NCBI GenBank assembly: GCA_024123915.1
Contig: CP099650.1
Coordinates: 6,014,001 to 6,078,000, forward strand
Direction: 5' to 3'
Origin: Oxalobacteraceae bacterium OTU3CAMAD1
GTDB taxonomy: Bacteria > Pseudomonadota > Gammaproteobacteria > Burkholderiales > Burkholderiaceae_D
Length of the DNA: 64,000 nucleotides
Shown in pieces: positions 21,687-29,941 of the stretch; within the stretch, counting starts at the first letter, position 1; every line of letters begins with the position of its first letter. A program made the translations under genes and the position numbers. Below the pieces are notes generated by a model. The model was not told where the DNA came from. It did not search any database and saw nothing but the letters and a program-made list of their open reading frames with translations.

Positions 21687-21863
21687 TCAATCCACCTTAT
21701 CTTGCAACGTACGGGCCTCATCGGCCCACATGATCGGGATGCCGTCGCGGATCGGAAACGCCAGGCGGTCGCCCTTGCAGATCATTTCCTGGGCTTTCTT
21801 ATCGTACTCAAGGGGGCCTTTGCAGACCGGGCATACCAGGATATCAAGCAATCTAGCGTCCAC
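21687..21863 (-). CDS. Trm112/YcaR-family small zinc-ribbon-like protein
   Basis: 58 residues from a GTG start at 21863, chosen because GGAGAA sits 5-8 bases upstream and because the protein then begins [18 protein letters not shown] as the family does. It overlaps the lpxK 3' end by 11 bases. The CPVCKG pair is present; the second pair is reduced to one Cys ([17 protein letters not shown]), as in many bacterial members. Eukaryotic Trm112 activates methyltransferases; the bacterial role is not settled. It is conserved between lpxK and kdsB. Confidence 0.92.
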   Translation of the reverse strand: MDARLLDILVCPVCKGPLEYDKKAQEMICKGDRLAFPIRDGIPIMWADEARTLQDKVD

Positions 21864-22977
21864 GACATTTCTCCACGATTTGGTCGGCCAGCGCCGCATC
21901 GATGCGCGCCGTTACCGGGACGACCCATAGTCGCGGGTCGTCACTGAGTTCTTCAATTTGCGCACATTTTACTGCATCCTTCTCGGTCATCAAGATGATA
22001 TCGGCCTCCAGCCGCGCGAACGGGCGGTCGGTGTAGTCGTGATGATCGGGCAAAGGCAGCTCGGCGATCGACAGGCCGGCGGCCTTGAGCATGCCGAAGA
22101 AGCGCGACGGATTGCCGATGCCGGCGGCGGCGGCCAACCGCAGGCCGGGTTGGTTCAGGGTGGACAGCTCGCGGCGCTGCGAACGGTCGCGCAGTTGTTC
22201 AGCGTGGCGCCCCTCCAGAATCATCTGTATTGGCTCGCTTGAACCCGCACCGCCAACCGGGGTCGTACCCGTTGGGTACGCCCCCTGGCTTGCGGGTTGG
22301 GCACCGACGGCGCGTATCAGCTCGTCCGTCAGCAGCGGCGCGTTGATGACGGTGAAATCGCGCCGGCGCGAGACCGGCTCGCGCAACGGCCCGGCCGGCA
22401 GCAGCCAGCCATTGCCGGCGCCACGGCCGTCGAACAGGATGATCTCGATATCGCGTTGCAACGCGTAATGCTGCAAGCCGTCGTCGGTCAGCACGATATC
22501 GACGTCGGGATGGGCCGCCAGCAGCGCGCGGCCGGTGGCGGCGCGGTCGCGCCCGACCATGACCGGGCAGCCGGTGCGCTGCTTGATCAGCAGCGGCTCG
22601 TCGCCGACCTCGGCCGGCGTCGACAAGGCGCCGACCTCGCGCGCGCCGTCGCTGCCGTGCCCGCTGCCGTGGCCGCGCGAGATGACACCCGGGCGCATGC
22701 CGGCCGCCTGCAAGGCTTGCACCAGCCAGATCGTCAGCGGCGTCTTGCCGGTGCCGCCGATATAGATATTGCCGACCACCACCACCGGCACCGGCAGCCG
22801 CGACGACTTGAGCAGGCCGGCCCGGTACAGTCCCGCGCGCAAGCCGCTGACCGCGCGGAACAGCAAGGACAGCGGCCACAACGCGCAGGCGAGCGGGCCG
22901 CGCCGTAGCCAGTTGCTCGTCAGCGTGGTTTCAAGCGCGGACGACTTGGCAGGGGAAGAGGCGGAAGGCGCGGACAC
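21853..22977 (-). CDS. lpxK: Tetraacyldisaccharide 4'-kinase, with repeat-derived insertion
   Basis: 374-residue lipid A kinase that phosphorylates the 4' position of tetraacyldisaccharide-1-phosphate at the inner membrane. An N-terminal amphipathic/hydrophobic segment is followed by the Walker [12 protein letters not shown] (70-80), the SRGHGS motif and DDGLQH near residue 165. It is longer than typical (E. coli 328). Residues about 226-248 ([18 protein letters not shown]...) are encoded by a palindromic repeat copy found twice elsewhere in the window, inserted in frame. The GTG start directly abuts the exbD stop codon. Confidence 0.95.
   Translation of the reverse strand: MSAPSASSPAKSSALETTLTSNWLRRGPLACALWPLSLLFRAVSGLRAGLYRAGLLKSSRLPVPVVVVGNIYIGGTGKTPLTIWLVQALQAAGMRPGVISRGHGSGHGSDGAREVGALSTPAEVGDEPLLIKQRTGCPVMVGRDRAATGRALLAAHPDVDIVLTDDGLQHYALQRDIEIILFDGRGAGNGWLLPAGPLREPVSRRRDFTVINAPLLTDELIRAVGAQPASQGAYPTGTTPVGGAGSSEPIQMILEGRHAEQLRDRSQRRELSTLNQPGLRLAAAAGIGNPSRFFGMLKAAGLSIAELPLPDHHDYTDRPFARLEADIILMTEKDAVKCAQIEELSDDPRLWVVPVTARIDAALADQIVEKCRGR
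22242..22298. repeat. Palindromic repeat (GTACCC/GGGTAC family) inside lpxK
   Basis: Outer arms AACCCGCA (22242-22249) and TGCGGGTT (22291-22298) enclose CGTACCC-GTT-GGGTACG (22264-22280). The stretch AACCCGCA..GCCAACC.GGGTCGTACCC recurs at 59193-59220, and the GGGGTCGTAC/GTACGACCCC core recurs at 26753-26794. Confidence 0.85.
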
Positions 22978-23412
22978 TTATTTGGCGGCACTGGTCTGCG
23001 CGGCGAAGGTCAGCTTGTCGTAGCCGGCGATGCGGGCCGCCTCCATCACGTTGATCACCATCTGGTGCATCGCGAACTGGTCGGCGTTGACGATCACCAC
23101 CGGCGACCTGCCCGGCTGGCCGCCCTTGTCGGCCACCGTCTTCATCGACTGCGCCAGGCCGGCCACGTCGCGGAACGACACCGGCTCGTCGTTGATCGTG
23201 TAGTTGCCCTTGGCGTCGACGGTCACGTTCAGCTCGAACGGCTTCTCTTCCTGCTTCTGCGCGTCGGCGGTCGGCAAGGTGATCTGCAGCTCGGTGAATT
23301 TGCTGTAGGTGGTCGAGACCATCAGGAAAATCAAAATCACCAGCAACACGTCGATGAACGGGATCAGGTTGATCTCGGGGTCCTCGCGGTGCCGGCCTTT
23401 GCGGAAATTCAT
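22978..23412 (-). CDS. exbD: ExbD/TolR-family energy-transducing protein
   Basis: 144-residue inner-membrane protein that works with ExbB to convert proton motive force into TonB action. It has one N-terminal transmembrane helix with the conserved proton-pathway aspartate, Asp21 (NLIPFIDVLLVILIFLM), then a periplasmic domain. The start at 23412 has AAGGAC about 9 bases upstream. Its stop abuts the lpxK GTG. It may serve TonB receptors such as the BtuB in this window. Confidence 0.95.
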   Translation of the reverse strand: MNFRKGRHREDPEINLIPFIDVLLVILIFLMVSTTYSKFTELQITLPTADAQKQEEKPFELNVTVDAKGNYTINDEPVSFRDVAGLAQSMKTVADKGGQPGRSPVVIVNADQFAMHQMVINVMEAARIAGYDKLTFAAQTSAAK

Positions 23413-23422
23413 GCGGAGGTCC

Positions 23423-24028
23423 TTACTTGCGCTTGCTGTGCACGATATCGACAAACTTCACCGCCTGCTGCTCCATGTCGATGACGAAACTGTCCACCAG
23501 CGCGCGGAAGTGACGGTAGAACACCAGGGTCGGCATGGCGATGGCCAGGCCGAAGCCGGTGTTATACAGCGCCACGGAAATGCCGTGCGCCAGTTGCGCC
23601 GGGTTGGAGCCGGTGGCGTTTTGCGAACCGAAGATCTCGATCATGCCGACCACCGTGCCGAACAGTCCCATCAACGGCGCCAGGGTCGCGATGGTACCCA
23701 AGGTGGTGAGGAAGCGTTCCAGGGTGTGGGCCACACCGCTGCCGGCCTCTTCGATGGATTCCTTCATCACTTCGCGCGGCGCGTCGACGTTGCGCAGCGC
23801 GGCCGACAACACCACGCCCAACGGGGAACTTTTTTCCAGCTTGTCGATGACGCCGGTGTTGACGTTGCCGCCGCGATAAACCTGAACCACCTCGTCCAAC
23901 AGCTTCTTCGGCAGGATTTTGCTACGGCGCAGGTACAGCAAGCGTTCGATGATCAGGGCCGTCGCAACGATCGATGCAATCAACAACAACCAGATAGGCC
24001 AACCTGCGGCTTGGAAAATAGCGAGCAA
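23423..24028 (-). CDS. exbB: ExbB/TolQ-family proton channel protein
   Basis: 201 residues from a TTG start at 24028, chosen because AGGAG lies 6 bases upstream and because the product begins in the first hydrophobic helix (LAIFQAAGWPIWLLLIASIV). MotA/TolQ/ExbB motifs are clear: LERFLTTLGTIATLAPLMGLFGTVVGMI and GISVALYNTGFGLAIAMPTLVFY. It forms the pentameric channel with ExbD. It is the first gene of the exbB-exbD-lpxK-trm112-kdsB operon, transcribed away from the repeat array at 24140-25260. Confidence 0.94.
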   Translation of the reverse strand: MLAIFQAAGWPIWLLLIASIVATALIIERLLYLRRSKILPKKLLDEVVQVYRGGNVNTGVIDKLEKSSPLGVVLSAALRNVDAPREVMKESIEEAGSGVAHTLERFLTTLGTIATLAPLMGLFGTVVGMIEIFGSQNATGSNPAQLAHGISVALYNTGFGLAIAMPTLVFYRHFRALVDSFVIDMEQQAVKFVDIVHSKRK

Positions 24029-24139
24029 AACGAACTCCTGTATAGATAAACCCGAAGGCGCAATGTATCTTGTTGGACGACACTCGGCAAGTAGCGAATG
24101 GCCGGACAGCAGCGGCCCGCCCGAAGCGACCGTGGAGTT

Positions 24140-25260
24140 CTGCACATTTTCTGTGGACAACGATGTGCGCAAGGCCTCCCAACACCGCTCAAGCCGTTGA
24201 TTTAAAAGGGAATTAAATCAAAGATTAAAAACGTCGCAGGCAGTGATGCTCGGGCTTGTTTTTTGCCCAGCAAAAGTTGTGCCCACTTATGCCCACATTC
24301 TGTTGATAAGATTGTGCGCAAGCCACGCGATGCCTTCCGATGTCCTTGATTTTAATCAGTAATGTTATCCTGCGTAAAAATCCGGCATATGGCGACTCGG
24401 TGGAAGATAGTAGCCAAAATACTTAGCATCAAGGCAACGTGAATCGGACCAAAGCGCCAAGCGAGCACTTCTGCACACTTTGTGTGGATAAGATTGTTAG
24501 CAATACCCGCCACGCCCCATCAAGTCATTGATTTTAAAAGATAATTAACCCATGCGTAAAAATGACGCACGCAAAACAGCCTTTGGTCCCTGTGTTTGGC
24601 GATTGGTATGGTCCGCAACTTCTGCACATTAAATGTGGATAAGATTGTGCGCAACGGCTCCCACATTGTGAAAGATCGTTGATTTATAAGGGAATTTTTG
24701 CCATGAGTAAAAATATGGCAGAGCGGCATTTCGATAGAGTTTTGAGAGGCAAACGGGAGTTTTCCACCGCACCGGTCGCCAACGCTAGCGATAATGCCGG
24801 CCTATCGCGGCGAACGATGCACTTCTGCACATTTTGTGTGGATAAGATTGTTAGCAATGCCGCGCACTGATGCCCATGTCATTGATTTGTAACGGATAAA
24901 TTGCCATGCCCAAAAACGATGCATATCGTTTCCTCGCCAGGGGCAGTCGCGGCACGCCGGCGACACGAATCCGGGCCGACATCGCGGCGCACGGTGGGCT
25001 CGATAATAACGCCGGAGTTCTGCACAAGTTCTGTGGATAAAATTGTGCGCAATACCATGTTTGATGCCCTAACCCTTTGATTTTGCTCAGCATACTTTCC
25101 GTGCGCAAATTTTAGGCATACAAAATCAGCAAGAAGAAAACAACTATCGGTCACAAAAGTTTCACACAGCATTTGTGGATAACTTTGTGCGTAACTACCC
25201 TGGCGAAAGGCAAAGTGCTTGATCCATAAGGCTTTTTCGCCTCTGCACGCAAATACGGCA
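24140..25260. repeat. Array of seven 99-bp units with DnaA-box and IHF-like sites
   Basis: Units begin at 24140, 24289, 24471, 24622, 24825, 25020 and 25162, separated by unrelated 43-104-bp spacers. Each aligns without gaps. Offset 0-32 is a core TGCACA..TGTGGATAA..TGTGCGCAA with the 9-mer at +12; it is perfect in units 3-7, TGTGGACAA in unit 1 and TGTTGATAA in unit 2. A YAANNNNTTGATW (IHF-consensus) site lies at +50, perfect in units 1, 3 and 6 and one mismatch in unit 5. An A-rich TGC...GCA module ends at +98. All units face the same way. A partial eighth 9-mer (TGTGGATAG, 25350-25358) lies before xseA. No gene is evident in the region. It may be a DnaA-titration or replication-control locus. 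Confidence 0.9.
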
Positions 25261-25376
25261 GAAAAGTTTAACCTTTAAAATCAAATACCTACCTATAATA
25301 CCTCCTGCTTTTTGTGGCATATGACCGCTGTGTGACCAAACGCACATTGTGTGGATAGTTTATTTTTTTGAAATCT

Positions 25377-26738
25377 ATGATGTTCGACGACCGCTCCGAC
25401 TCCGCTCCCGCCGCAGCCCCCGTGATGACCGTGACCGCGCTCAACCAAGCGGTCGCGCGGCTGCTCGAGCGCTCCTTCCCGCTGGCCTGGATCGGCGGCG
25501 AAGTGTCCAACTTCACCCGCGCCAGTTCCGGCCACTGGTACTTCACGCTCAAGGACAACGCCGCCCAGGTGCGGGCGGTGATGTTCCGCGGCCGCGCGCA
25601 ATACGCCGACTTCATTCCGCGCGAAGGCGACAAGGTCGAGGTGCGGGCGCTGGTCACCCTGTACGGCGCCCGCGGCGACTACCAGATCAACGTCGAGGCG
25701 ATACGCCGCGCCGGCGTCGGCTCGCTGTTCGAGGCGTTCCAGCGGCTCAAGGAAAAGCTGGACGCGGCGGGCCTGTTCCACGCCGACCGCAAACGCGCCC
25801 TGCCGATGTTCCCGCGCGCGATCGGCATCGTCACCAGCCCGCAGGCGGCGGCTCTGCGCGACGTGCTGACGGCGCTCAAGCGGCGCGCGCCGCATGTGCG
25901 CATCGTGCTGTATCCGACACCCGTGCAGGGACAGCTGGCGGCCGAGAAGATCGCCAACGCGATCGACACGGCCTCGCTGCGCAACGAATGCGATGTGCTG
26001 ATCGTCTGCCGCGGCGGCGGCAGCATCGAGGACCTGTGGTCGTTCAACGACGAGGATGTGGCCTACGCCGTCGCCAATTGCCGCATGCCGGTGATCTCCG
26101 GCGTCGGTCACGAGACGGACTTCACGATCTGCGATTTCGCCGCCGACTTGCGTGCGGCCACGCCGACGGCGGCGGCCGAATTGGCGGCCACGCCGCGCGC
26201 CGACTGGCTGGCGTCGCTGCGCGCCGACGCCACGGACTTGCGACGCGCCATGCGCCGCAGCGTGAGCGAGGCCACGCAAACGCTGGACAACCACACGCGC
26301 CGCCTGCTCAATCCGGGCGCGCAGATCAAGCAGCAGCGTTTGAAGCTGTTGGCGCTGTCGACGGCGATGATGCACGCGAACCGCATGCCGCTGTCGCAGT
26401 CGCGTTATCAGCTCGATCGTTTAAGTGGCAGGATGGCGGCGCACAAGCCGGACGTGCGGGCGGCGCGGTCGGCGCTGGCGGGATTGCGCCATCGCGCCGA
26501 GATCAGCGTGGCAACGCAGCTGGGCCGGCGCCGCCATGCGTTGGCGGCGCTGTCGTCGCAACTGGAGTTGTTGAATCCCCAGCGCACCCTGGAGCGCGGC
26601 TACGCCATCGTCACCGACGACAAGGGCGCCATCGTGCGGGCACCGGCGCAACTGCGGCCGCGCAGCAACCTGACGTTGCGGCTGGCCGAAGGCAGCGCGC
26701 AAGTGGGCGTCGACTCGGTGCAGCCGGCGTTGGATTAA
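25377..26738 (+). CDS. xseA: Exodeoxyribonuclease VII large subunit
   Basis: 453-residue subunit of the single-strand-specific exonuclease. An N-terminal OB fold ([22 protein letters not shown], then GEVSNF) is followed by the catalytic Exonuc_VII_L domain with [30 protein letters not shown] and [24 protein letters not shown] long helical region and a C-terminal LERGYAIV segment complete it. No clear Shine-Dalgarno precedes either candidate ATG (25377 or 25380), and a TTG at 25368 is also in frame. Its promoter region contains the last DnaA-box-like 9-mer of the array. Confidence 0.95.
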   Translation: MMFDDRSDSAPAAAPVMTVTALNQAVARLLERSFPLAWIGGEVSNFTRASSGHWYFTLKDNAAQVRAVMFRGRAQYADFIPREGDKVEVRALVTLYGARGDYQINVEAIRRAGVGSLFEAFQRLKEKLDAAGLFHADRKRALPMFPRAIGIVTSPQAAALRDVLTALKRRAPHVRIVLYPTPVQGQLAAEKIANAIDTASLRNECDVLIVCRGGGSIEDLWSFNDEDVAYAVANCRMPVISGVGHETDFTICDFAADLRAATPTAAAELAATPRADWLASLRADATDLRRAMRRSVSEATQTLDNHTRRLLNPGAQIKQQRLKLLALSTAMMHANRMPLSQSRYQLDRLSGRMAAHKPDVRAARSALAGLRHRAEISVATQLGRRRHALAALSSQLELLNPQRTLERGYAIVTDDKGAIVRAPAQLRPRSNLTLRLAEGSAQVGVDSVQPALD

Positions 26739-26752
26739 CCCCCGGCAAGGGC

Positions 26753-26794
26753 GGGGTCGTACGGGGACGCCGAGTCCCATTGGGGTACGACCCC
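26753..26794. repeat. Palindromic repeat between xseA and glk 3' ends
   Basis: GGGGTCGTAC (26753-26762) and GTACGACCCC (26785-26794) are perfectly complementary around a GC-rich loop. It is the same family as the copies in lpxK and at 59211-59238. It lies between convergent genes and could form a bidirectional terminator-like hairpin. Confidence 0.8.
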
Positions 26795-26835
26795 TATGAC
26801 GCGACCGCCGCCGGCCACGGTCGGGTCGGTGGGTT

Positions 26836-27834
26836 TCAGCCGGCCGACAGCATCGCCGACATCCCGATCAAGGTCGGATATTCTTCGGTGATGACGAAGG
26901 TCGGGATGTGCGACAGATAATCGGAAAACCGCCCCTTCTGCTCGAAGCGCGCGCGGAATCCGGAATGCTCGAAGAACTCGCTCATCCGGGGCACGATGCG
27001 CCCGCCGATGTAAATGCCGCCCTTGGCGCCCAGGGTCAGCGCCACATTGCCCGCCACCGTCCCGAGCATCTCGCAGAACGCCTCCAGCGTCTCCTCGCAC
27101 ACCGGGCATAAGCGATGCAAGCCCTGCTCCATGATCTCGGTCGTGCCCAGGTTGCGCGGCTCCACGCGCGCCCGTTCGCACAGCGCGCGGTACACCAGCC
27201 CCAGGCCGATGCCCGACACCAGCCGCTCGCTCGACACATGCTCGTGATAGCGGCGCGCATAGCGCAGGATGTCGATCTCGCGCTCGTTCATCGGCGCGAA
27301 GGTGCTGTGCCCTCCCTCGCTGTCGATGGCGATCCAGCGGCCATCGACGCCGGACGGCACCAGTCCGGACACGCCCAGTCCCGCGTCCGCGCCCACCAGG
27401 CCGATGGTCGCGCCGGCGCGCGCCACGCCTCCGCCGATCTGGCGCTTGTGGTCCGCCGCCAGGTATGGCAAGGCGCTGGCCAGCGCGGTGAAGTCGTTCA
27501 CCACCACCAGCGATTTCAAACTGAATTGCGAGCACACCGCCTCGATCGAGAACGACCAGTGGTGGTTGGTCATCGTGACCCAGTCGCCGTCGATCGGATT
27601 GGCGATGGCGATGCCGGCGAAGCGCGCCTGGTAGCCGCCCGCCGCCACCGTGGCCGGCTGCGACAGGTAGGCCACCAGCGCCGCGCCCAAAGTGGGATAG
27701 GTGGCGCAGTCGGTGACCCAGATGGCGTCGATTTGGTTGGGCGCCGTCTCCAGGCCGAAGCTGGCGCTGGTGCCGCCGATGTCTGCCAGCAGGCGCGGGC
27801 CGTTCGCCAGATGCGAAAAGGATGCGCGATCCAT
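26836..27834 (-). CDS. glk: Glucokinase
   Basis: 332-residue bacterial glucokinase (ATP + glucose to glucose-6-phosphate), cytoplasmic. The ATP-binding ADIGGTSASF near residue 17, the sugar-contact VVNDFTALA near residue 115, GADAGLGVSGLVPS and EGGHSTFAP are intact, and GAKGGIYIGGRIVPR lies near the C-terminus. It is divergent from a LacI-type regulator, with operator-like palindromes between them, so sugar-dependent repression is likely. Confidence 0.95.
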   Translation of the reverse strand: MDRASFSHLANGPRLLADIGGTSASFGLETAPNQIDAIWVTDCATYPTLGAALVAYLSQPATVAAGGYQARFAGIAIANPIDGDWVTMTNHHWSFSIEAVCSQFSLKSLVVVNDFTALASALPYLAADHKRQIGGGVARAGATIGLVGADAGLGVSGLVPSGVDGRWIAIDSEGGHSTFAPMNEREIDILRYARRYHEHVSSERLVSGIGLGLVYRALCERARVEPRNLGTTEIMEQGLHRLCPVCEETLEAFCEMLGTVAGNVALTLGAKGGIYIGGRIVPRMSEFFEHSGFRARFEQKGRFSDYLSHIPTFVITEEYPTLIGMSAMLSAG

Positions 27835-27894
27835 GTCTCTTCCTTTTTTATTGTTGGTGCGGTTCGTTATGCTAATTATACGGCAGCACCTTTA

Positions 27895-27918
27895 TGAAAT
27901 CGTTTTCAAAACCGGTTT
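27895..27918. promoter_or_regulatory. LacI-family operator-like sites, glk/regulator intergenic region
   Basis: TGAAATCGTTTTCA (27895-27908) fits the TGNAANCGNTTNCA pattern typical of LacI/CcpA-family operators, and the perfect palindrome AAACCGGTTT follows (27909-27918). The site lies between glk and the divergent LacI-type gene, probably a target of that regulator. Confidence 0.72.
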
Positions 27919-27996
27919 GATTAGATACCCGGCGCTGGGGAAAGTCAATGCGCGGCCGGCACTGGCCGAAAGGATAGCGAATATGGTAATCTTTGG

Positions 27997-28010
27997 TGAA
28001 AAGCTTTTCA
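27997..28010. promoter_or_regulatory. Second operator-like palindrome before the LacI-type gene
   Basis: TGAAAAGCTTTTCA is a perfect 14-bp palindrome 26 bases upstream of the regulator start, with the same outer half-sites as the 27895 site but a GC centre. Autoregulation is likely. Confidence 0.65.
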
Positions 28011-28036
28011 TAACAATTAAATAACAGGACTTCCCC

Positions 28037-29056
28037 TTGGCAGCTACCCCCTCCCCCTCCGGCCCGTCGACGCTGATGGATGTTGCACGCCAGGCGGGAG
28101 TGTCGCCCAGTACGGTTTCCCGCATCCTCAATGGCACCGCCAAGGTCTCGGACGACAAGCGCGAGGCCGTGCTGGCCGCCATCGCGAAGATGAACTTCGC
28201 CCCCAACCAGATGGCGCAGGGCCTGAAAAAAGGCCGCTCGCTGACCATCGGCATCGTGGTACAGGACATCTCCTCCCCTTTCTTTGATGAAACCCTGCGC
28301 GGCGTCGACGACGGCCTCAAGGGCACCGGCTACGCCTCCGTCATCGTCAGCGGCCACTGGAACGCCGACGAGGAGGCCGAGCGCATCCGCCTGCTGCTGG
28401 CGCGCAAGGTCGACGGCATCATCCTGCTGTCGGGGCGCATCTCGGACGAGACCGTGCTCGGCTTCTCCACCCAGCGGCCGATCGTCTCGACCGGGCGCGA
28501 ACTGAAGACCCGCACCGCGCTGGGCTTCAAGATCAATAACGAATACGGCGCCTATCTTGCCGTGCGCCATCTTATCGAATTGGGCCACCGCCGCATCGCC
28601 TTCATCTCCGGCCCGGCCAACAACATGGACGCCGACGAGCGCCTGTCCGGCTACAAGCGCGCGCTGGAGGAGTCCGGCATCGAGGCCGACCCGCACCTGA
28701 TCGTCGAGGGCAATTACCACGAAGCGAGCGGCATGATGGCGATGAACCGGCTGTTCGATACGCACCAGCAATTCACGGCCGTGTTCGCCGCCAACGACCT
28801 GAGCGCTTATGGCGCGCGGCTGGCCTTGTACCGCAAGGGCATCCGCGTGCCGGACGACATCTCGCTGGTCGGCTTCGATGATTTGCCGGGCTCGTCCTAC
28901 ACCACGCCGCCGCTGACGACGATCCGCCAGCCGCTGTACGACATCGGCCGCATCGCCACCCACGCGCTGCTGCGCGTGATCAACGGCGAGGACGCCCAGG
29001 GCGAGATTCCCCCACTGGAACTGATCGTGCGCGAAACCACCCGCCGGGTGCGCTGA
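28037..29056 (+). CDS. LacI-family transcriptional regulator
   Basis: 339 residues from a TTG start at 28037 with AGGA about 8 bases upstream; the next ATG (28076) lies at the HTH and has no Shine-Dalgarno. An N-terminal helix-turn-helix (LMDVARQAGVSPSTVSRILN, hinge from about residue 50) is followed by a periplasmic-binding-like effector domain (GIVVQDISSPFFDE, FAANDLSAYGARL, SLVGFDDLPGSSYTTPPLTT). It probably controls glk and its own gene through the palindromes upstream; a sugar or sugar phosphate is the likely effector. Confidence 0.93.
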   Translation: MAATPSPSGPSTLMDVARQAGVSPSTVSRILNGTAKVSDDKREAVLAAIAKMNFAPNQMAQGLKKGRSLTIGIVVQDISSPFFDETLRGVDDGLKGTGYASVIVSGHWNADEEAERIRLLLARKVDGIILLSGRISDETVLGFSTQRPIVSTGRELKTRTALGFKINNEYGAYLAVRHLIELGHRRIAFISGPANNMDADERLSGYKRALEESGIEADPHLIVEGNYHEASGMMAMNRLFDTHQQFTAVFAANDLSAYGARLALYRKGIRVPDDISLVGFDDLPGSSYTTPPLTTIRQPLYDIGRIATHALLRVINGEDAQGEIPPLELIVRETTRRVR

Positions 29057-29169
29057 GTATCCACACGGAAAGCGGGCCTTTTGAGCATGGAAGGCGCATC
29101 CGCTTTACAATGATGAACGTTTCGCCATAATTCACCCTCGGTTTTAATACCCCAAACAAAGGAATAACA

Positions 29170-29748
29170 ATGGAACATACCCTGCCAGCACTGCCATATG
29201 CCATCGACGCCCTGGCGCCGCACATCTCGCAAGAAACCCTGGAATACCACTACGGTAAGCACCACCAGACGTATGTCACCAACCTGAACAACCTGATCAA
29301 AGGCACCGAGTTCGAGAACCTGTCGCTCGAAGATATCATCAAGAAATCGTCCGGCGGCGTGTTCAACAACTCCGCCCAGGTGTGGAACCACACCTTCTAC
29401 TGGAACAGCCTGACGCCAAACGGCAAAGGCGCACCGGACGGCGCGCTGGCCGACGCGATCAACGCCAAGTGGGGTTCGTTCGACAAGTTCAAGGAAGAGT
29501 TCACCAAGTCGGCCGTCGGCAACTTCGGTTCGAGCTGGACCTGGCTGGTGAAAAAGGCCGACGGTTCGCTGGACATCGTCAACACCTCGAACGCCGCCAC
29601 CCCGCTGACCACCGATGCCAAAGCGCTCATCACCTGCGATCTGTGGGAGCACGCTTACTACATCGACTACCGCAACGTGCGTCCTAAGTATCTGGAAACC
29701 TTCTTCAAGCTGGCCAACTGGGACTTCGCGGCGGCCAACTTCGCCTGA
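29170..29748 (+). CDS. sodB: Superoxide dismutase (Fe type)
   Basis: 192-residue cytoplasmic enzyme. Metal ligands lie in EYHYGKHH (His27), VWNHTFYW (His near residue 74) and [12 protein letters not shown] (Asp and His). [10 protein letters not shown] favours the Fe group. AAAGGAATAACA gives a good Shine-Dalgarno. A palindromic repeat follows 33 bases downstream. Confidence 0.97.
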   Translation: MEHTLPALPYAIDALAPHISQETLEYHYGKHHQTYVTNLNNLIKGTEFENLSLEDIIKKSSGGVFNNSAQVWNHTFYWNSLTPNGKGAPDGALADAINAKWGSFDKFKEEFTKSAVGNFGSSWTWLVKKADGSLDIVNTSNAATPLTTDAKALITCDLWEHAYYIDYRNVRPKYLETFFKLANWDFAAANFA

Positions 29749-29781
29749 ATGACCTTGCGCGGCTAAAATAGCGCGCAATCA

Positions 29782-29874
29782 CGTAGGGCGGATTAGGCGG
29801 AACGCCGTAATCGGCCATGCATGCGTCAACGCGACGCAAACATGGCCGATTACGCTGCGCTAATCCGCCCTACG
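29782..29874. repeat. Palindromic dispersed repeat (GTAGGGCGGATTAG family)
   Basis: The left arm starts CGTAGGGCGGATTAG and ends GTAATCGGCCATG (29782-29819). The right arm (29841-29874) is its reverse complement except for a 6- versus 10-base middle. Single arms recur at 41653-41691 and at the window end (63982). It lies between sodB and the aldo/keto reductase gene. Confidence 0.88.
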
Positions 29875-29941
29875 CGTCTCCTCGCGACGCATCTATCGTG
29901 CGCGGCCTATAATCTTCGGAGACACCACTCTGGAGATTGCC

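Noticed and set aside
24679..24870. 63-codon plus-strand frame inside the repeat array
   Set aside because: It spans a repeat unit and a spacer, and the other units do not preserve the frame; no conserved protein is seen.
24140..25260. CRISPR array or chromosomal origin
   Set aside because: Repeats are 99 bp, divergent and without cas genes, so not CRISPR. An oriC call would need dnaA/dnaN or mnmG neighbours or a GC-skew flip, neither of which is visible here.
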